The notes below the pieces were generated by a model. That model was not told the DNA's origin. It was given only the letters and a program-made list of their open reading frames with translations, and made no database searches. Of a stretch of DNA of 64,000 nt, positions 9,406 through 18,274 are shown one piece after another. The translations under genes were made by a program, and so were the position numbers. Source of the DNA: CANNDT01 sp945876205 (GTDB lineage: Bacteria; Acidobacteriota; Vicinamibacteria; Vicinamibacterales; UBA2999); the NCBI GenBank assembly GCA_947503365.1, contig CANNDT010000010.1:8077-72076 (forward strand). Reading direction: 5' to 3'. Every line of letters begins with the position of its first letter. Positions within the stretch are counted from its first letter, which is position 1.

Positions 9406-9412
9406 AGTAGCC

Positions 9413-9518
9413 GCGGGGGCTGAAGCCCCCGCGCTACAGGACCACGAGACGCGCGACGGGTTATCGAGGTCCTGTAGGTTCTTGGCGGTCCTGTAGCGCG
9501 CAGGCTTCAGCCTGCGCG
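9413..9518. repeat. REP-like double palindrome (GGCTGAAGCC type)
   Basis: There are two perfect hairpins: 9413-9421 with 9424-9432 (core GGGGGCT/AGCCCCC) and 9497-9506 with 9509-9518 (core GCAGGCT/AGCCTGC), each with a two-base loop. Flanking copies of GGTCCTGTAG (9469-9478 and 9487-9496) form a direct repeat. It fills the gap between two convergent genes and may help terminate both. Related palindromes occur at 34638-34659 and 45105-45202. Confidence 0.75.
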
Positions 9519-9523
9519 TCGGA

Positions 9524-10036
9524 CTACCCGAACGGAACGAGCTTCTTGAACGTCGCGAGTACCCACCGGTAGCCGTCGGGATCGGTCACGACGGCGATCC
9601 GGTCGCCCCAGGGTTTGTCCTCGGCTTCTTCCACCCCGGCGCCGGCGCCTCTCGCCTGCGCGAGCGCGCGATCCACGTCTTCAACGTAGGTGTAGAGTGC
9701 CGCCGCGCCGCCAGTCGGCGTCGTGGCGTCGCCCTTTCTGATCAGCATGACGACCGAGGCCTCGTGCCGCATCTCCGCGTACCGCGGTTGGCCATCGGTG
9801 TCGGCCAGGACGACGCCGCGAGAGAAGCCGAACGCCCGCTCGAGAAACTCCATGGTCGCGCCGACGTTCGCCACCGCGAGATAGGTATTGAGCGCCTGCA
9901 TCCCCGGCGCGAGCCCGCTGCCGTTGGCGCGGACGGGTGCGATCTGGGTCTTATTCTGCTTTATGCGGCGCGGGCCTTTACGGCCCGCGACTCTGGAGGG
10001 TCTGGCGGCCTTCGCGGCCTTGCTCTTTTTGCTCAT
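9524..10036 (-). CDS. VOC-superfamily (glyoxalase/bleomycin-resistance fold) protein
   Basis: The 170-residue protein has a basic, lysine-rich N terminus (about 1-38) followed by a single VOC domain of about 125 residues. The domain has the hallmark strands NTYLAVANVGATMEFLERAFGF, AALYTYVEDVDRAL and the final VVTDPDGYRWVLAT. Members bind a metal and act on or bind many small molecules, so function cannot be assigned. The basic tail resembles a nucleic-acid-binding or disordered extension; an internal start at about residue 45 (MQALNTYL) is possible. It is convergent with the TonB receptor. Confidence 0.82.
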   Translation of the reverse strand: MSKKSKAAKAARPSRVAGRKGPRRIKQNKTQIAPVRANGSGLAPGMQALNTYLAVANVGATMEFLERAFGFSRGVVLADTDGQPRYAEMRHEASVVMLIRKGDATTPTGGAAALYTYVEDVDRALAQARGAGAGVEEAEDKPWGDRIAVVTDPDGYRWVLATFKKLVPFG

Positions 10037-10234
10037 GTTTGGTTTCGTAGCATAGTGACGAACGGCGACGGGCGTCCACTTCTGGCAGGGAACCCGCTAT
10101 GGCAGTTCATATTCTCCGGTAAAGGGCCGATTACCTACCAACACTGTAAGTGGGCGGCAAGAAGAGCGACAAAAATCGGTGCTTCCAAACGCCACAGCTA
10201 AACCATAAAATCGAAGAGAATCCAAAGAAGACTG

Positions 10235-11701
10235 ATGGCGAGAGGAAACTGGCACGTCGAACATCTGCTCCGGCGCGCGGGCTTCGGTCCCAACGCCGAG
10301 GATCTCGCCCGCTTCGAAGAGAGCCCCGTGGCTCTGGCCGTCGACTACCTTGTCGACTACGAGCGGCGGCCCGATGATGTCGATTCGAAGATCGGACTGC
10401 CGGCGTACGTAAGCGTCACCACGCGCGGCCAGTTCTCGCCCAACACCAATATCGATGATGCCCGCCAGCGATGGCTGTTCCGCATGGTGCACACGCAGCG
10501 CCCCCTGCAGGAAAAGATGGCGCTGTTCTGGCACAACCATTTCGCCACCGCGTACAGCAAGATCGCCGGTGTCTACGGTGCGGTTCAAGCCACCAAGATG
10601 ATGGCGCTCAAGTCGGGCGAGCTGCCGGGACCGCAGGGGCAGATCGAGCTCTTCCGCCAGTTCGCGCTTGGCAGCTTCCGTAATCTGCTCCTCGAAGTGG
10701 CGAAGGATCCGGCGACGGTGGTGTGGCTCGACGGCCGCACGAATGTGAAGGCGCGTCCGCAGGAGAACTTCGGCCGCGAGATCATGGAGCTCTTCACGTT
10801 CGGGCTCGGCAACTACGGCGAGCAGGACGTCTATGCGGCGGCCCGTGTCTTTACCGGGTGGAATCTCCGCGCCGCGCTGGTGGCCGGACGCAATGACGAT
10901 CCGAACTCGTATTACGAGTTCGTCTACAACGCCGCGCAGCACGACGTGGCGGCCAAGACCTTCACCTTTCCGGTGTACTCCGACGGCAACAAGACGATCC
11001 CCGCGCGCGCGGCCGCGGACGGCATGCAGGACGGCGTCGATTTCATCACCGCCCTGGCCAACCATCCTGAGACCGCTCGGCGCCTGGCCCGCAAGCTGTG
11101 GAACTTCTTCATCACCGAGCTGACGGCGCCCGATCCGGGGTTTGTCGAGGCGGTCGCTGGCGTGTATCTCGAGAACAAGACCGAGATGCGCCCGGTCATT
11201 CGCTACATCCTCCGGTCGCAGTGGTTCATCGATCCGGCGCGGTGGTTCACGCGGTATTCGTGGCCGGTCGAGTTCGTGGTGCGGTCGATTCGCGAAGTCG
11301 GCTGGAACGGCTTCAGCGTGGATAACGCGCGCACCCCGTTGACCAACATGGGGCAGACGCTCTTCGAGCCGCCCGACGTGGCTGGTTGGGAGCTCGGACC
11401 GGGCTGGTTCTCGAGCGGCGCGATGCTGTCGCGGATGAATTTCGCCGCGACGCTGGCGGCCAACCAGCGGTTCAACCTCGCGCGCGACGTCGGCGCCGTC
11501 GCGCGCCGGGCGCCGGAAGACGCGCTGGCGTTCTTCCTCGACCGCCTGTCGCCCGCCTACCTCGACCAGGGTCCGTACAACGACCTGCTGACGTACCTGC
11601 GGGCGAACGCGACGTGGCCCGCGACCGACGCGCTGTTGAACACGAAATCAGCCGGACTCGCACGCCTGGTCGTGGGCTCGTCCGAATACCAGTTCGTCTA
11701 G
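10235..11701 (+). CDS. DUF1800 domain protein
   Basis: The 488-residue protein matches the DUF1800 family (PF08811). Seen motifs are HLLRRAGFGPNAEDL at the N terminus, MALFWHNHFATAYSKI, FGREIMELFTFGLGNYGE and FEPPDVAGWELG. The family is nearly always encoded just before a DUF1501 protein, as here (11 bases apart). The pair is thought to act in the cell envelope or periplasm, but no reaction is established. No clear signal peptide is seen. The 198-base gap upstream (10037-10234) holds no recognised element except a TAAAAT hexamer. Confidence 0.9.
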   Translation: MARGNWHVEHLLRRAGFGPNAEDLARFEESPVALAVDYLVDYERRPDDVDSKIGLPAYVSVTTRGQFSPNTNIDDARQRWLFRMVHTQRPLQEKMALFWHNHFATAYSKIAGVYGAVQATKMMALKSGELPGPQGQIELFRQFALGSFRNLLLEVAKDPATVVWLDGRTNVKARPQENFGREIMELFTFGLGNYGEQDVYAAARVFTGWNLRAALVAGRNDDPNSYYEFVYNAAQHDVAAKTFTFPVYSDGNKTIPARAAADGMQDGVDFITALANHPETARRLARKLWNFFITELTAPDPGFVEAVAGVYLENKTEMRPVIRYILRSQWFIDPARWFTRYSWPVEFVVRSIREVGWNGFSVDNARTPLTNMGQTLFEPPDVAGWELGPGWFSSGAMLSRMNFAATLAANQRFNLARDVGAVARRAPEDALAFFLDRLSPAYLDQGPYNDLLTYLRANATWPATDALLNTKSAGLARLVVGSSEYQFV

Positions 11702-11712
11702 TTGGAACGCCC

Positions 11713-12975
11713 ATGAAGTATTCACGACGAGAATTCATCCGCGACGGCGTGACGGCGTTTACCGTCAGCTTTGCCGCGCCGGCGTTCCTCAGCGACATCG
11801 CGATGGCGCAAGGCGTGCGCTCGCGCAACCTGGTGGTGTTGTACCTGAGCGGCGGCAACGACTCGCTGAGCACGGTCGTCCCCTACAAGGATCCGTTCTA
11901 TTACAGCCGGCGTCCGGCGATCGCGATTCCCGCGGGACAGGTGCTGCAGATCGGCAGCGACACCAAGGGCAATACCCTCGGACTTCACCCGCGCCTGACC
12001 GGCCTGCACAGCATCTTCAACGATGGCCGGCTCGCCGTGATTCAGCGCGCTGGTTACAACAATTCAAGCCGCTCGCACTTTCAGGGGACCGACATCTGGG
12101 GCACCGGCGATCCAAGCTCGCCGTCCAGCATCGGCTGGCTCGGACGGTATCTGGATACGCTGCCGTCTCCCGTCGATCCGCTGATCGGCTGGAATGCGAC
12201 GCGTGAAACGCCGCGCGCGCTGATGTCGCGCACGGTGGCGGTGCCGTCGATTCCCGACGCGCGAACCTACAGTCTCTCGAGTCCCAACGGCGCGGCCGAG
12301 GCGCTCAACGAGCGTACCGCGGCGACGCGGATGTCGTCGAACGCGGCGGGGGATCGCCCCCACCTCTCATTTGTGAACGGCACCGTTCGCGGCGCGCTCG
12401 ACACGCTCGATCGCGTCAACCTGGTGAACCAGTACGTGCCGTCGGTCACCTATCCCAACAACGGTCTCGCTCTCGCGCTTCGCACGGTCGCCGGCTCGAT
12501 CGTCCGCGGCATCGGCACGAAGGTGTACTGGGTGCAGTTCGGCGGGTTTGACACGCACTCAGGGCAGGGCAACGCGGGTGGCGGCGGCTACGCCAACCTG
12601 ATGGGCACCGTGGGCGACAGCGTCAACGCGTTCTATAACGACCTGCGCAACCAGTCGCTGCTCAACGACACGCTGATGCTGCAGTTCTCCGAATTCGGTC
12701 GCCGCATCTCCGAGAACGGCAGCCAGGGCACCGACCACGGCGCGGCGGGCATCATGCTCGCGATGGGTGGCGGCGTGCGCGGCGGCATCTACGGCTCCGC
12801 GGCCTCCCTCGATCCGAACCCGGGCAATCCGACGCTCGAGAACGCCGGCGGCGACGTCCGCTACGAAACCGATTTCCGCTCGGTCTACGCGAAGGTGCTC
12901 GACAACTGGCTCGGCGTGAATTCCACGACCGTCCTTGGCGCTGACTTCCGGGCGGGTGCTCCAGCTATCATCTAG
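11713..12975 (+). CDS. DUF1501 domain protein with Tat signal
   Basis: The start at 11713 is chosen because it gives a twin-arginine signal (KYSRREFIRDG, then a hydrophobic stretch ending AMAQG), as usual in this family. The mature part carries NLVVLYLSGGNDSLSTVVPY, IQRAGYNNSSRSHFQ, WVQFGGFDTHSGQ and FSEFGRRISENGSQGTDHG, all typical of the sulfatase/phosphatase-like DUF1501 fold (PF07394). It is 420 residues long, paired with the DUF1800 gene and exported folded. The metal-binding Asp/His pattern (FDTHS, TDHG) suggests an alkaline-phosphatase-superfamily relative, but the activity is unknown. Confidence 0.92.
   Translation: MKYSRREFIRDGVTAFTVSFAAPAFLSDIAMAQGVRSRNLVVLYLSGGNDSLSTVVPYKDPFYYSRRPAIAIPAGQVLQIGSDTKGNTLGLHPRLTGLHSIFNDGRLAVIQRAGYNNSSRSHFQGTDIWGTGDPSSPSSIGWLGRYLDTLPSPVDPLIGWNATRETPRALMSRTVAVPSIPDARTYSLSSPNGAAEALNERTAATRMSSNAAGDRPHLSFVNGTVRGALDTLDRVNLVNQYVPSVTYPNNGLALALRTVAGSIVRGIGTKVYWVQFGGFDTHSGQGNAGGGGYANLMGTVGDSVNAFYNDLRNQSLLNDTLMLQFSEFGRRISENGSQGTDHGAAGIMLAMGGGVRGGIYGSAASLDPNPGNPTLENAGGDVRYETDFRSVYAKVLDNWLGVNSTTVLGADFRAGAPAII
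12966..12971 (+). promoter_or_regulatory. -10-like TATCAT, leaderless start for the SYLF gene
   Basis: TATCAT is followed by six bases and then the ATG at 12978, so transcription would begin at or next to the start codon. There is no Shine-Dalgarno sequence. Confidence 0.45.
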
Positions 12976-12977
12976 GC

Positions 12978-13670
12978 ATGACACGTTCGCTGGCATCAGC
13001 CGCGGCACTCGCGGCTGTCGTCCTCTTCCTTTCCTCGCTTCCCTCCGCGCAAGAGACACAGAACACTGACGAAGCGAAGCGCGTGCGCGACGCCACGTCG
13101 GTCTTCGGCGAGATCATGGGCGCCGAAGACAAGGCGATCCCGCAGGCGATCCTCGGCAAGGCCGAAGGCATCGCCATTTTTCCCGACACTGTCAAAGCCG
13201 GATTCATCATCGGCGGCACGCGTGGCCGGGGCATCCTGAGCGTCCGCACCGCGACCGGCTGGTCCGCGCCGGCGTTCATGACCCTGACCGGCGGCAGCTT
13301 CGGCCTCCAGATCGGCGGCCAGGCGGCCGACATCATCCTCGTCATCAACGAGCGGCGGGGCCTCGAGAACCTGGTGCGGAACCAGTTCAAGATCGGCGCT
13401 GACGCGTCGGTCGCGGCCGGGCCCGTGGGGCGTGACGCCGGGGCGGCAACCGACATCCAGCTTCGCGCGCAGATCCTGAGCTATTCCCGTGCGCGGGGCC
13501 TGTTTGCCGGCGTCACCATCAACGGCAGCACGATCCGTCAGGACGTCGACGCGAACGAGCGGTTTTACGGCAAGCGGCTCGACACCAGGCAGATCGTGTT
13601 TGACGAGGCGGCCGGGACGCCTGACATGGTGGCGCCGTGGCTCGACGCGCTCGTCAGATACACCAAATAG
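12978..13670 (+). CDS. SYLF (Ysc84) domain secreted protein
   Basis: The 230-residue protein has a cleavable signal peptide (about 1-25, ending SAQ) and a full SYLF/Ysc84 actin-binding-like domain (PF04366). Characteristic segments are IPQAILGKAEGIAIFP, GFIIGGTRGRGILSVR, FMTLTGGSFGLQIGGQ, FKIGADASVAAGPVGR and SRARGLFAGVTINGS. In eukaryotes SYLF domains bind phosphoinositides; bacterial forms are exported lipid-binding proteins of unknown role. It starts two bases after the DUF1501 stop but seems to have its own promoter. Confidence 0.92.
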   Translation: MTRSLASAAALAAVVLFLSSLPSAQETQNTDEAKRVRDATSVFGEIMGAEDKAIPQAILGKAEGIAIFPDTVKAGFIIGGTRGRGILSVRTATGWSAPAFMTLTGGSFGLQIGGQAADIILVINERRGLENLVRNQFKIGADASVAAGPVGRDAGAATDIQLRAQILSYSRARGLFAGVTINGSTIRQDVDANERFYGKRLDTRQIVFDEAAGTPDMVAPWLDALVRYTK

Positions 13671-13710
13671 CCGCGTAACATCCGCGCCAGCGGCGCATGC
13701 GTAGAGCTTC

Positions 13711-13882
13711 ATGACGTGGCTGATCGCGGCGCTGGCCGGGTTCCGGCACGTCGTCCCGCACGGGCTCGATCACATGCTGTTGGCAATGCAGCCATCGCGC
13801 CTGGTACCGTCACCGCATCGTCATGCCCGCCTCGGTGCTGATCGGCTGCATGGCCCTCTACTGGACGATCGAGAGGCTCTAG
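13711..13882 (+). pseudogene. HupE/UreJ_2 remnant with internal deletion and frameshift
   Basis: From the ATG at 13711 the sequence reads like the start of a HupE/UreJ_2 membrane protein (MTWLIAALAGFRHVVPHGLDHMLL). From 13799 a different frame reads AWYRHRIVMPASVLIGCMAL and ends YWTIERL then TAG at 13880-13882, like the C terminus of the same family. Normal members are about 180-200 residues with several membrane helices; here only some 55 codons remain, split between two frames. The middle must have been deleted. The assignment rests on remembered family ends. Confidence 0.65.
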
Positions 13883-13890
13883 GCCAAAGC

Positions 13891-14784
13891 CTAAAGCCCA
13901 AAGACCGCGCGCAGCGCGGGCTCCAGCAACGGATAGCGGAAGGTGAATCCGAGCGATTGCGCTTTGGAGGGGAGTACGCGCTGTCCCGTCAGCAGTAGCT
14001 CGTCGGCCATCTCGCCCAGCGCCAGGCGCAACGCAAACGCAGGCGTCGGCATGAACGCCGGACGGCGCAGCACGCGCCCAAGCGTCCTGGCGAACTCGCG
14101 ATTGATGACCGGATTCGGAGCCGAGGCGTTCATCGGGCCACTGACCGCGGGGTTCGACAGCGACCACCGAACCATTTCAACCCAGTCGTCGCGGTGGATC
14201 CACGACATGAACTGCCCGCCGGATCCGATCGGACCACCAGCGAAGAAATAGAACGGCCGCACAATCTGCGGCAGCGCGCCTTCGGACTTGTCGAGCGCAA
14301 GGCCAGTGCGCACCAGGACGACTCGGCTCACCGACGCGGCAGCAAGTGCTTCACGTTCCCACTCGACACAGACGCCGGCGAGAAAGCCCGATCCCGGCGG
14401 CGAATCTTCCGGAAGCGGTTCATCGCCGCGCGGCCCATAGATCCCTATCGCCGATCCGCTGACGAGCACCGTTGGCGGCTGACGGGCAGCGCGGATTGCT
14501 GCGACGAGCGCACGCGTGGACCTGACCCGGCTGTCTCGGATGAGCGCCTTGCGCGCCTCCGTCCATCTGCCGCCGGCGATTGACGAGCCCGCGAGGTGAA
14601 TGACGGCATCCGCCCCGTCGAGTGTCGACGTCCATTCCGCGGCCGCCGTCTCCGGGTCCCAGTGCACGGCACCAGCCGCGCTTCGACCCCGCGTCAGAAC
14701 GGTGACCGTGTGGCCATCACCCCGCAGCCGTTCAACCAGCGCGCCTCCAAGGAAGCCGGTACCGCCCGTGACAACGATGCGCAT
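13891..14784 (-). CDS. TIGR01777-family NAD(P)-dependent epimerase-like protein
   Basis: The 297-residue short-chain dehydrogenase/reductase-like protein has the nucleotide-binding loop VTGGTGFLGGALVERL at residues 4-19. Further family segments are ADAVIHLAGSSIAGGRW, LVSGSAIGIYGPRGDE, SGFLAGVCVEWEREA and MSWIHRDDWVEMV. The C-terminal DUF1731 tail (GEMADELLLTGQRVLPSKAQ) defines the YfcH/TIGR01777 group. The reaction is unknown. Its ATG shares one base with the upstream UMF1 stop codon (TAATG), so translation is probably coupled. Confidence 0.93.
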   Translation of the reverse strand: MRIVVTGGTGFLGGALVERLRGDGHTVTVLTRGRSAAGAVHWDPETAAAEWTSTLDGADAVIHLAGSSIAGGRWTEARKALIRDSRVRSTRALVAAIRAARQPPTVLVSGSAIGIYGPRGDEPLPEDSPPGSGFLAGVCVEWEREALAAASVSRVVLVRTGLALDKSEGALPQIVRPFYFFAGGPIGSGGQFMSWIHRDDWVEMVRWSLSNPAVSGPMNASAPNPVINREFARTLGRVLRRPAFMPTPAFALRLALGEMADELLLTGQRVLPSKAQSLGFTFRYPLLEPALRAVFGL

Positions 14785-16085
14785 TAGCGGGCCACCACCT
14801 GAGCCTCTCCCTCCGCGACATTGACGTGCCTCAGCACCAGACCGCCCGCGATGAAGAAGAGCACGACGGAGACGATCGCCATGCGGCTCGATCCGGAGAT
14901 CGTTATCGAGGCGGCAAAGAGCGCAGGCCCGGCGATGCCTGCGAACTTCTCGAACACCGAGAAGAATCCGAAGTACTCGGACGACTTATGTTTCGGGATC
15001 ATACGTGCGAAGAGAGACCTGCTGAGCGCCTGGGTGCCGCCCTGCACCGTGCCGATCATGAACGCCAGCACGAAAAACTGCCAGGTTGTCGTCATGAAGT
15101 ACGCAAACAGCACGGTGATCGTATAGACCGTGAGGCCGCCGAAGAGCGCCCGCTTCGGACCGATCCGGTCAGCGATGGCACCAAACAGAAACGAAAACGG
15201 TACGCCGACAAACTGGACGATGACGAACGCGGCGATCTGGGCGTTGCGGTCGATCCCGATTTCCGCTCCGTAGATTGAGGACATCCGGATGATCGTCTGG
15301 ATGCCGTCGTTGTAGAGCAGGAACGCGATCAGCATCAGGAAGGCGTTGCGGTATCCGCGGAGCTCGTGAAATCCGCGCCACACGCGGCCGAACGCCACGG
15401 AGAGCGTGCCGCCACGGCCGATATCCTCGACCTCGAGCGCCGCCGCCGGTTCCGGCACCCGTCGAAGCAAGGGAATCGAAAACACCAGCCACCACACGGC
15501 CACACTGGCGAATGACAGCTTGATCGCGGCCACGGTGTCCGTGAGGCCGAAGGTTGCGGGACTGATGATCCACGCCAGGTTGATGAGGAGAAGAATGCCA
15601 CCCCCGACGAAGCCGGTGGCGAAGCCTGCGGTCGAGACGCGGTCGATCTCGTCCGGTCGCGCGATGTGAGGGAGCAGTGAGTCGTAGAAGACGATGCTGC
15701 CACCGACACCGATGTTGGCCACCATGAAGAGCAGCGCCGCGTACATCCATTGGCCGCGATCGATGGTCGCCAGCAGCAGCGTCGCGGTCACGCCGATCAG
15801 CATGAACGTCGCAAGCATCCGCTTCTTCATGGCGCGGTAGTCGGCGACCGCTCCGAGAACCGGGCCCAAAATCGCGGTGATCGTCACCGCGATCGTCGTG
15901 GCCCAGGCGAAGCGCGTGGTCGCCGCCGTCGGGTCGAGGCCGGCAGCCGCGTAGTCGCTGAAAAACGGCGGAAAGACGGCGACGACTACGGTGGTCCAGA
16001 AGACCGAATTCGCCCAGTCGTACATCGCCCAGGCGCGAAGCTCTGGACGGGAGAGGCCAAGGCGGTCGAGGAGCGGAATGCGCAC
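14784..16085 (-). CDS. UMF1-type MFS transporter
   Basis: The 433-residue protein with about twelve predicted membrane helices matches the Atg22-like UMF1 subgroup of the major facilitator superfamily. The N-terminal WAMYDWANSVFWTTVVVAVFPPFF and the MVANIGVGGSIVFYDSLLPH, MIGTVQGGTQALSRSLFARM and SSEYFGFFSVFEKFAGI segments are characteristic. The substrate is unknown. It lies 91 bases after hisA on the same strand and directly before the TIGR01777 gene; it may be the tail of the his transcript. Confidence 0.92.
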   Translation of the reverse strand: MRIPLLDRLGLSRPELRAWAMYDWANSVFWTTVVVAVFPPFFSDYAAAGLDPTAATTRFAWATTIAVTITAILGPVLGAVADYRAMKKRMLATFMLIGVTATLLLATIDRGQWMYAALLFMVANIGVGGSIVFYDSLLPHIARPDEIDRVSTAGFATGFVGGGILLLINLAWIISPATFGLTDTVAAIKLSFASVAVWWLVFSIPLLRRVPEPAAALEVEDIGRGGTLSVAFGRVWRGFHELRGYRNAFLMLIAFLLYNDGIQTIIRMSSIYGAEIGIDRNAQIAAFVIVQFVGVPFSFLFGAIADRIGPKRALFGGLTVYTITVLFAYFMTTTWQFFVLAFMIGTVQGGTQALSRSLFARMIPKHKSSEYFGFFSVFEKFAGIAGPALFAASITISGSSRMAIVSVVLFFIAGGLVLRHVNVAEGEAQVVAR

Positions 16086-16176
16086 GCGTCAGTATGTCTT
16101 TCTCGCGATCCATTCCCGCAACAGCGAATCGCCGGGAACGACCTCGCCGTAGACGAAAGCTTCTGCGCTGACGGAA

Positions 16177-16863
16177 TTACCGGAAGGCGTCCAGCGGGAG
16201 CTGACCGGTGTAGATCGCCATGCCGACGACCGCGTCCACGCCTTCGGCGTCCAGCCGCTCGATATCTTCCACCGTGGTGATGCCGCCGGCGGCGGTCACG
16301 CGCCGCGTCGTCGCGCGCCGCACGGCAAGGATGGCGTTCATGTCGGTGCCCTGCATCAGGCCCTCGGTGTCGACGTGGGTGTAGAGGAACTCCGCGCAGT
16401 ACGGCTCGAGCGCCTTGACGGCATCGACGGCGGTAATCGGCAGCATGGTCTTCCAGCCATGGATGGCGACGTGGCCGCCGCGGCTGTCGACGGCGGCAAT
16501 CACGCGATCGACGCCAACGGCCTCCGCGAGCGCGCGCGCGAACTCGACGTCCACCGCGCCGTCACGAAAGAGCGAGGAGCTCACGATCACCGCGTGCGCG
16601 CCCGCGCCCAGGACGTCTCGCGCGCGCTCGACGGTTCGAATGCCGCCGCCAACGCGGCAGGGCAGGCGTCCACAGATCGTCGCGACCATGCCGCTGTTGT
16701 TGCCGTTACCCTTGGCGGCATCGAGATCGATGAGCTGGACCCGCGGAAACCGCGAGAACTTCTGAATCCAGGGTTCGGGATCGCTGGCTTCGATTGCCAA
16801 CTTCTCGCCCTGGACCAGTTGGACGATGTGGCCGCCTTGAAGGTCGATGGAGGGGATTAGCAT
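16177..16863 (-). CDS. hisA: HisA, ProFAR isomerase
   Basis: The 228-residue (beta/alpha)8 enzyme catalyses the Amadori rearrangement of ProFAR to PRFAR in histidine synthesis. The N-terminal MLIPSIDLQGG gives the catalytic base Asp7, and VIAAVDSRGG belongs to the second half-barrel. GGGIRTVERARDVLGAGAHA and AAGGITTVEDIERL are the two phosphate-binding loops. It is the last his gene, 26 bases after hisF. Length is a little short of the usual 240, with no missing motif. Confidence 0.95.
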   Translation of the reverse strand: MLIPSIDLQGGHIVQLVQGEKLAIEASDPEPWIQKFSRFPRVQLIDLDAAKGNGNNSGMVATICGRLPCRVGGGIRTVERARDVLGAGAHAVIVSSSLFRDGAVDVEFARALAEAVGVDRVIAAVDSRGGHVAIHGWKTMLPITAVDAVKALEPYCAEFLYTHVDTEGLMQGTDMNAILAVRRATTRRVTAAGGITTVEDIERLDAEGVDAVVGMAIYTGQLPLDAFR

Positions 16864-16889
16864 GTTCTTGCGGGTGTGGAGCGCATCGA

Positions 16890-17645
16890 TTACAGGCGCA
16901 CGGGGATGCCCTGGGTATCCAGGTAGCGCTTCAGTTCGCTGACGCGCGTGTCGTCGTAGTGGAAGATCGAGGCGGCGAGCGCGGCATCGGCGCAGCCGCG
17001 GGTGAATACCTCCGCGAAATGCTCGCGCCCTCCGGCACCGCCGGATGCGATCACCGGAATGTTCACGGCGTTACTGACCGCCGCCGTCATCTCGCAATCA
17101 AACCCGGCGCGCGTGCCGTCGCGATCCATCGAGGTGAGCAGGATCTCGCCGGCGCCGCGCGATTCCGCTTCTCGCGCCCACTCGACCGCGTCGCGGGCTG
17201 CGTCCGACGTGCCGCTCCGCACGTACACCGCGAACCCGGCGTCACGCCGCTTTGCGTCGATCGCCACGATCACCGCCTGGCTGCCGTAGCGGCGGGCGAG
17301 CGTGGTGATCAGTTCGGGATTGCGGAGCGCCGCCGTATTCAAGCTGACCTTGTCGGCGCCGGCGTCGACGACCGCTGCGGCATCATCCTCGGACCGGATG
17401 CCGCCGCCGACCGTGAGCGGCAGAAAGATCTCGTGGGCGACGGCGCTGATCGTCCGCGCGAGCGCCTGGCGCGTTTCGATGGTGGCCGTGATGTCGAGCA
17501 CGACGACCTCGTCGATGCCCTCGACGTTGTACCGTCGCGCAAGCTCCGCCGGATCGCCCGCGTGGCGCAGTTGCTGGAACTGCACGCCCTTGACCACCTG
17601 GCCGTCGCGCACGTCCATGCAGGCGATGATGCGTTTGGTCAGCAC
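16890..17645 (-). CDS. hisF: HisF, imidazole glycerol phosphate synthase cyclase subunit
   Basis: The 251-residue (beta/alpha)8 barrel starts MLTKRIIACMDVRDG with catalytic Asp11, and VIVAIDAKRRD carries the second catalytic Asp. GGGIRSEDDAAAVVDAGADKVSLNT and ASGGAGGREHFAEVF are the phosphate loops. With HisH it makes IGP and AICAR from PRFAR and glutamine-derived ammonia. Its first seven bases overlap the end of hisH. Confidence 0.97.
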   Translation of the reverse strand: MLTKRIIACMDVRDGQVVKGVQFQQLRHAGDPAELARRYNVEGIDEVVVLDITATIETRQALARTISAVAHEIFLPLTVGGGIRSEDDAAAVVDAGADKVSLNTAALRNPELITTLARRYGSQAVIVAIDAKRRDAGFAVYVRSGTSDAARDAVEWAREAESRGAGEILLTSMDRDGTRAGFDCEMTAAVSNAVNIPVIASGGAGGREHFAEVFTRGCADAALAASIFHYDDTRVSELKRYLDTQGIPVRL

Positions 17646-18274
17646 GCCTGGCAGACCGTCAGGAAGTTGCGGAGGATCTGCAAACCCGCATCGCCTGATT
17701 TCTCAGGGTGGAACTGCACCCCGAACACGTGTCCGCGCTCGACCACCGCCGCGAATGATTCGGCATGCGTCGTCGACGCGGTGCAGTCGGCGGTCACCGG
17801 CGCGCCGTAGGAGTGCGTGAAATAGACGTAGGGCTGCGGCGACAGCCCCGCAAGCAACCGGCCCTTTAACGTCTGTGGGGCCCCACAAGCGGGCGGTGCA
17901 TCGAGCGCATTCCAGCCGACGTGCGGGATCTTGAGGCGCTGCTCGGCATTCCCGTGAAGCCGCGACACGCGGCCGGGCAGCACGCCGAGGCCGCCGACCT
18001 CCGGCGCCTCGTCGCTCCCCTCGAAGAGCCACTGCATGCCGAGGCAGATCCCAAGAAGCGGTGTACCCGCGGCCACGGCGTTCGCGATCGCCTCGCGCCA
18101 GCGCCCTTTGAGCGCCGCCGTCGCGGCGAAGTTGCCGACGCCGGGGACGATGACCCCGGACGCCTGGGCCAATTCCTCCGGCGATCGCGGCGTCGTGAAC
18201 TCGGCGCCGAGCGCGGTCAGCGCCTTCCGCACAGACGTCAGGTTGCCGGCGCCGTAGTCAATCAGCGCAATCAC
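17639..18274 (-). CDS. hisH: HisH, imidazole glycerol phosphate synthase glutaminase subunit
   Basis: The class I glutamine amidotransferase supplies ammonia to HisF. A GTG start at 18274 is chosen because it gives the canonical N terminus (MIALIDYGAGNLTSV) and a GTGA overlap with the hisB stop; the frame extends further upstream without homology. In the resulting 211 residues, the catalytic triad is Cys77 (GICLGMQ), His189 and Glu191 (VQFHPEKSG). The ACGAPQTLKGRL insertion near 130-140 is slightly unusual. Confidence 0.95.
   Translation of the reverse strand: MIALIDYGAGNLTSVRKALTALGAEFTTPRSPEELAQASGVIVPGVGNFAATAALKGRWREAIANAVAAGTPLLGICLGMQWLFEGSDEAPEVGGLGVLPGRVSRLHGNAEQRLKIPHVGWNALDAPPACGAPQTLKGRLLAGLSPQPYVYFTHSYGAPVTADCTASTTHAESFAAVVERGHVFGVQFHPEKSGDAGLQILRNFLTVCQAC

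Noticed and set aside
16089..16176. Minus-strand frame after hisA reading like a protein tail (AFVYGEVVPGDSLLREWIAR then stop at 16091-16089).
   Set aside because: It has no plausible start codon outside hisA and is under 60 codons. It may be the decayed end of an older gene, but there is no family to support that.
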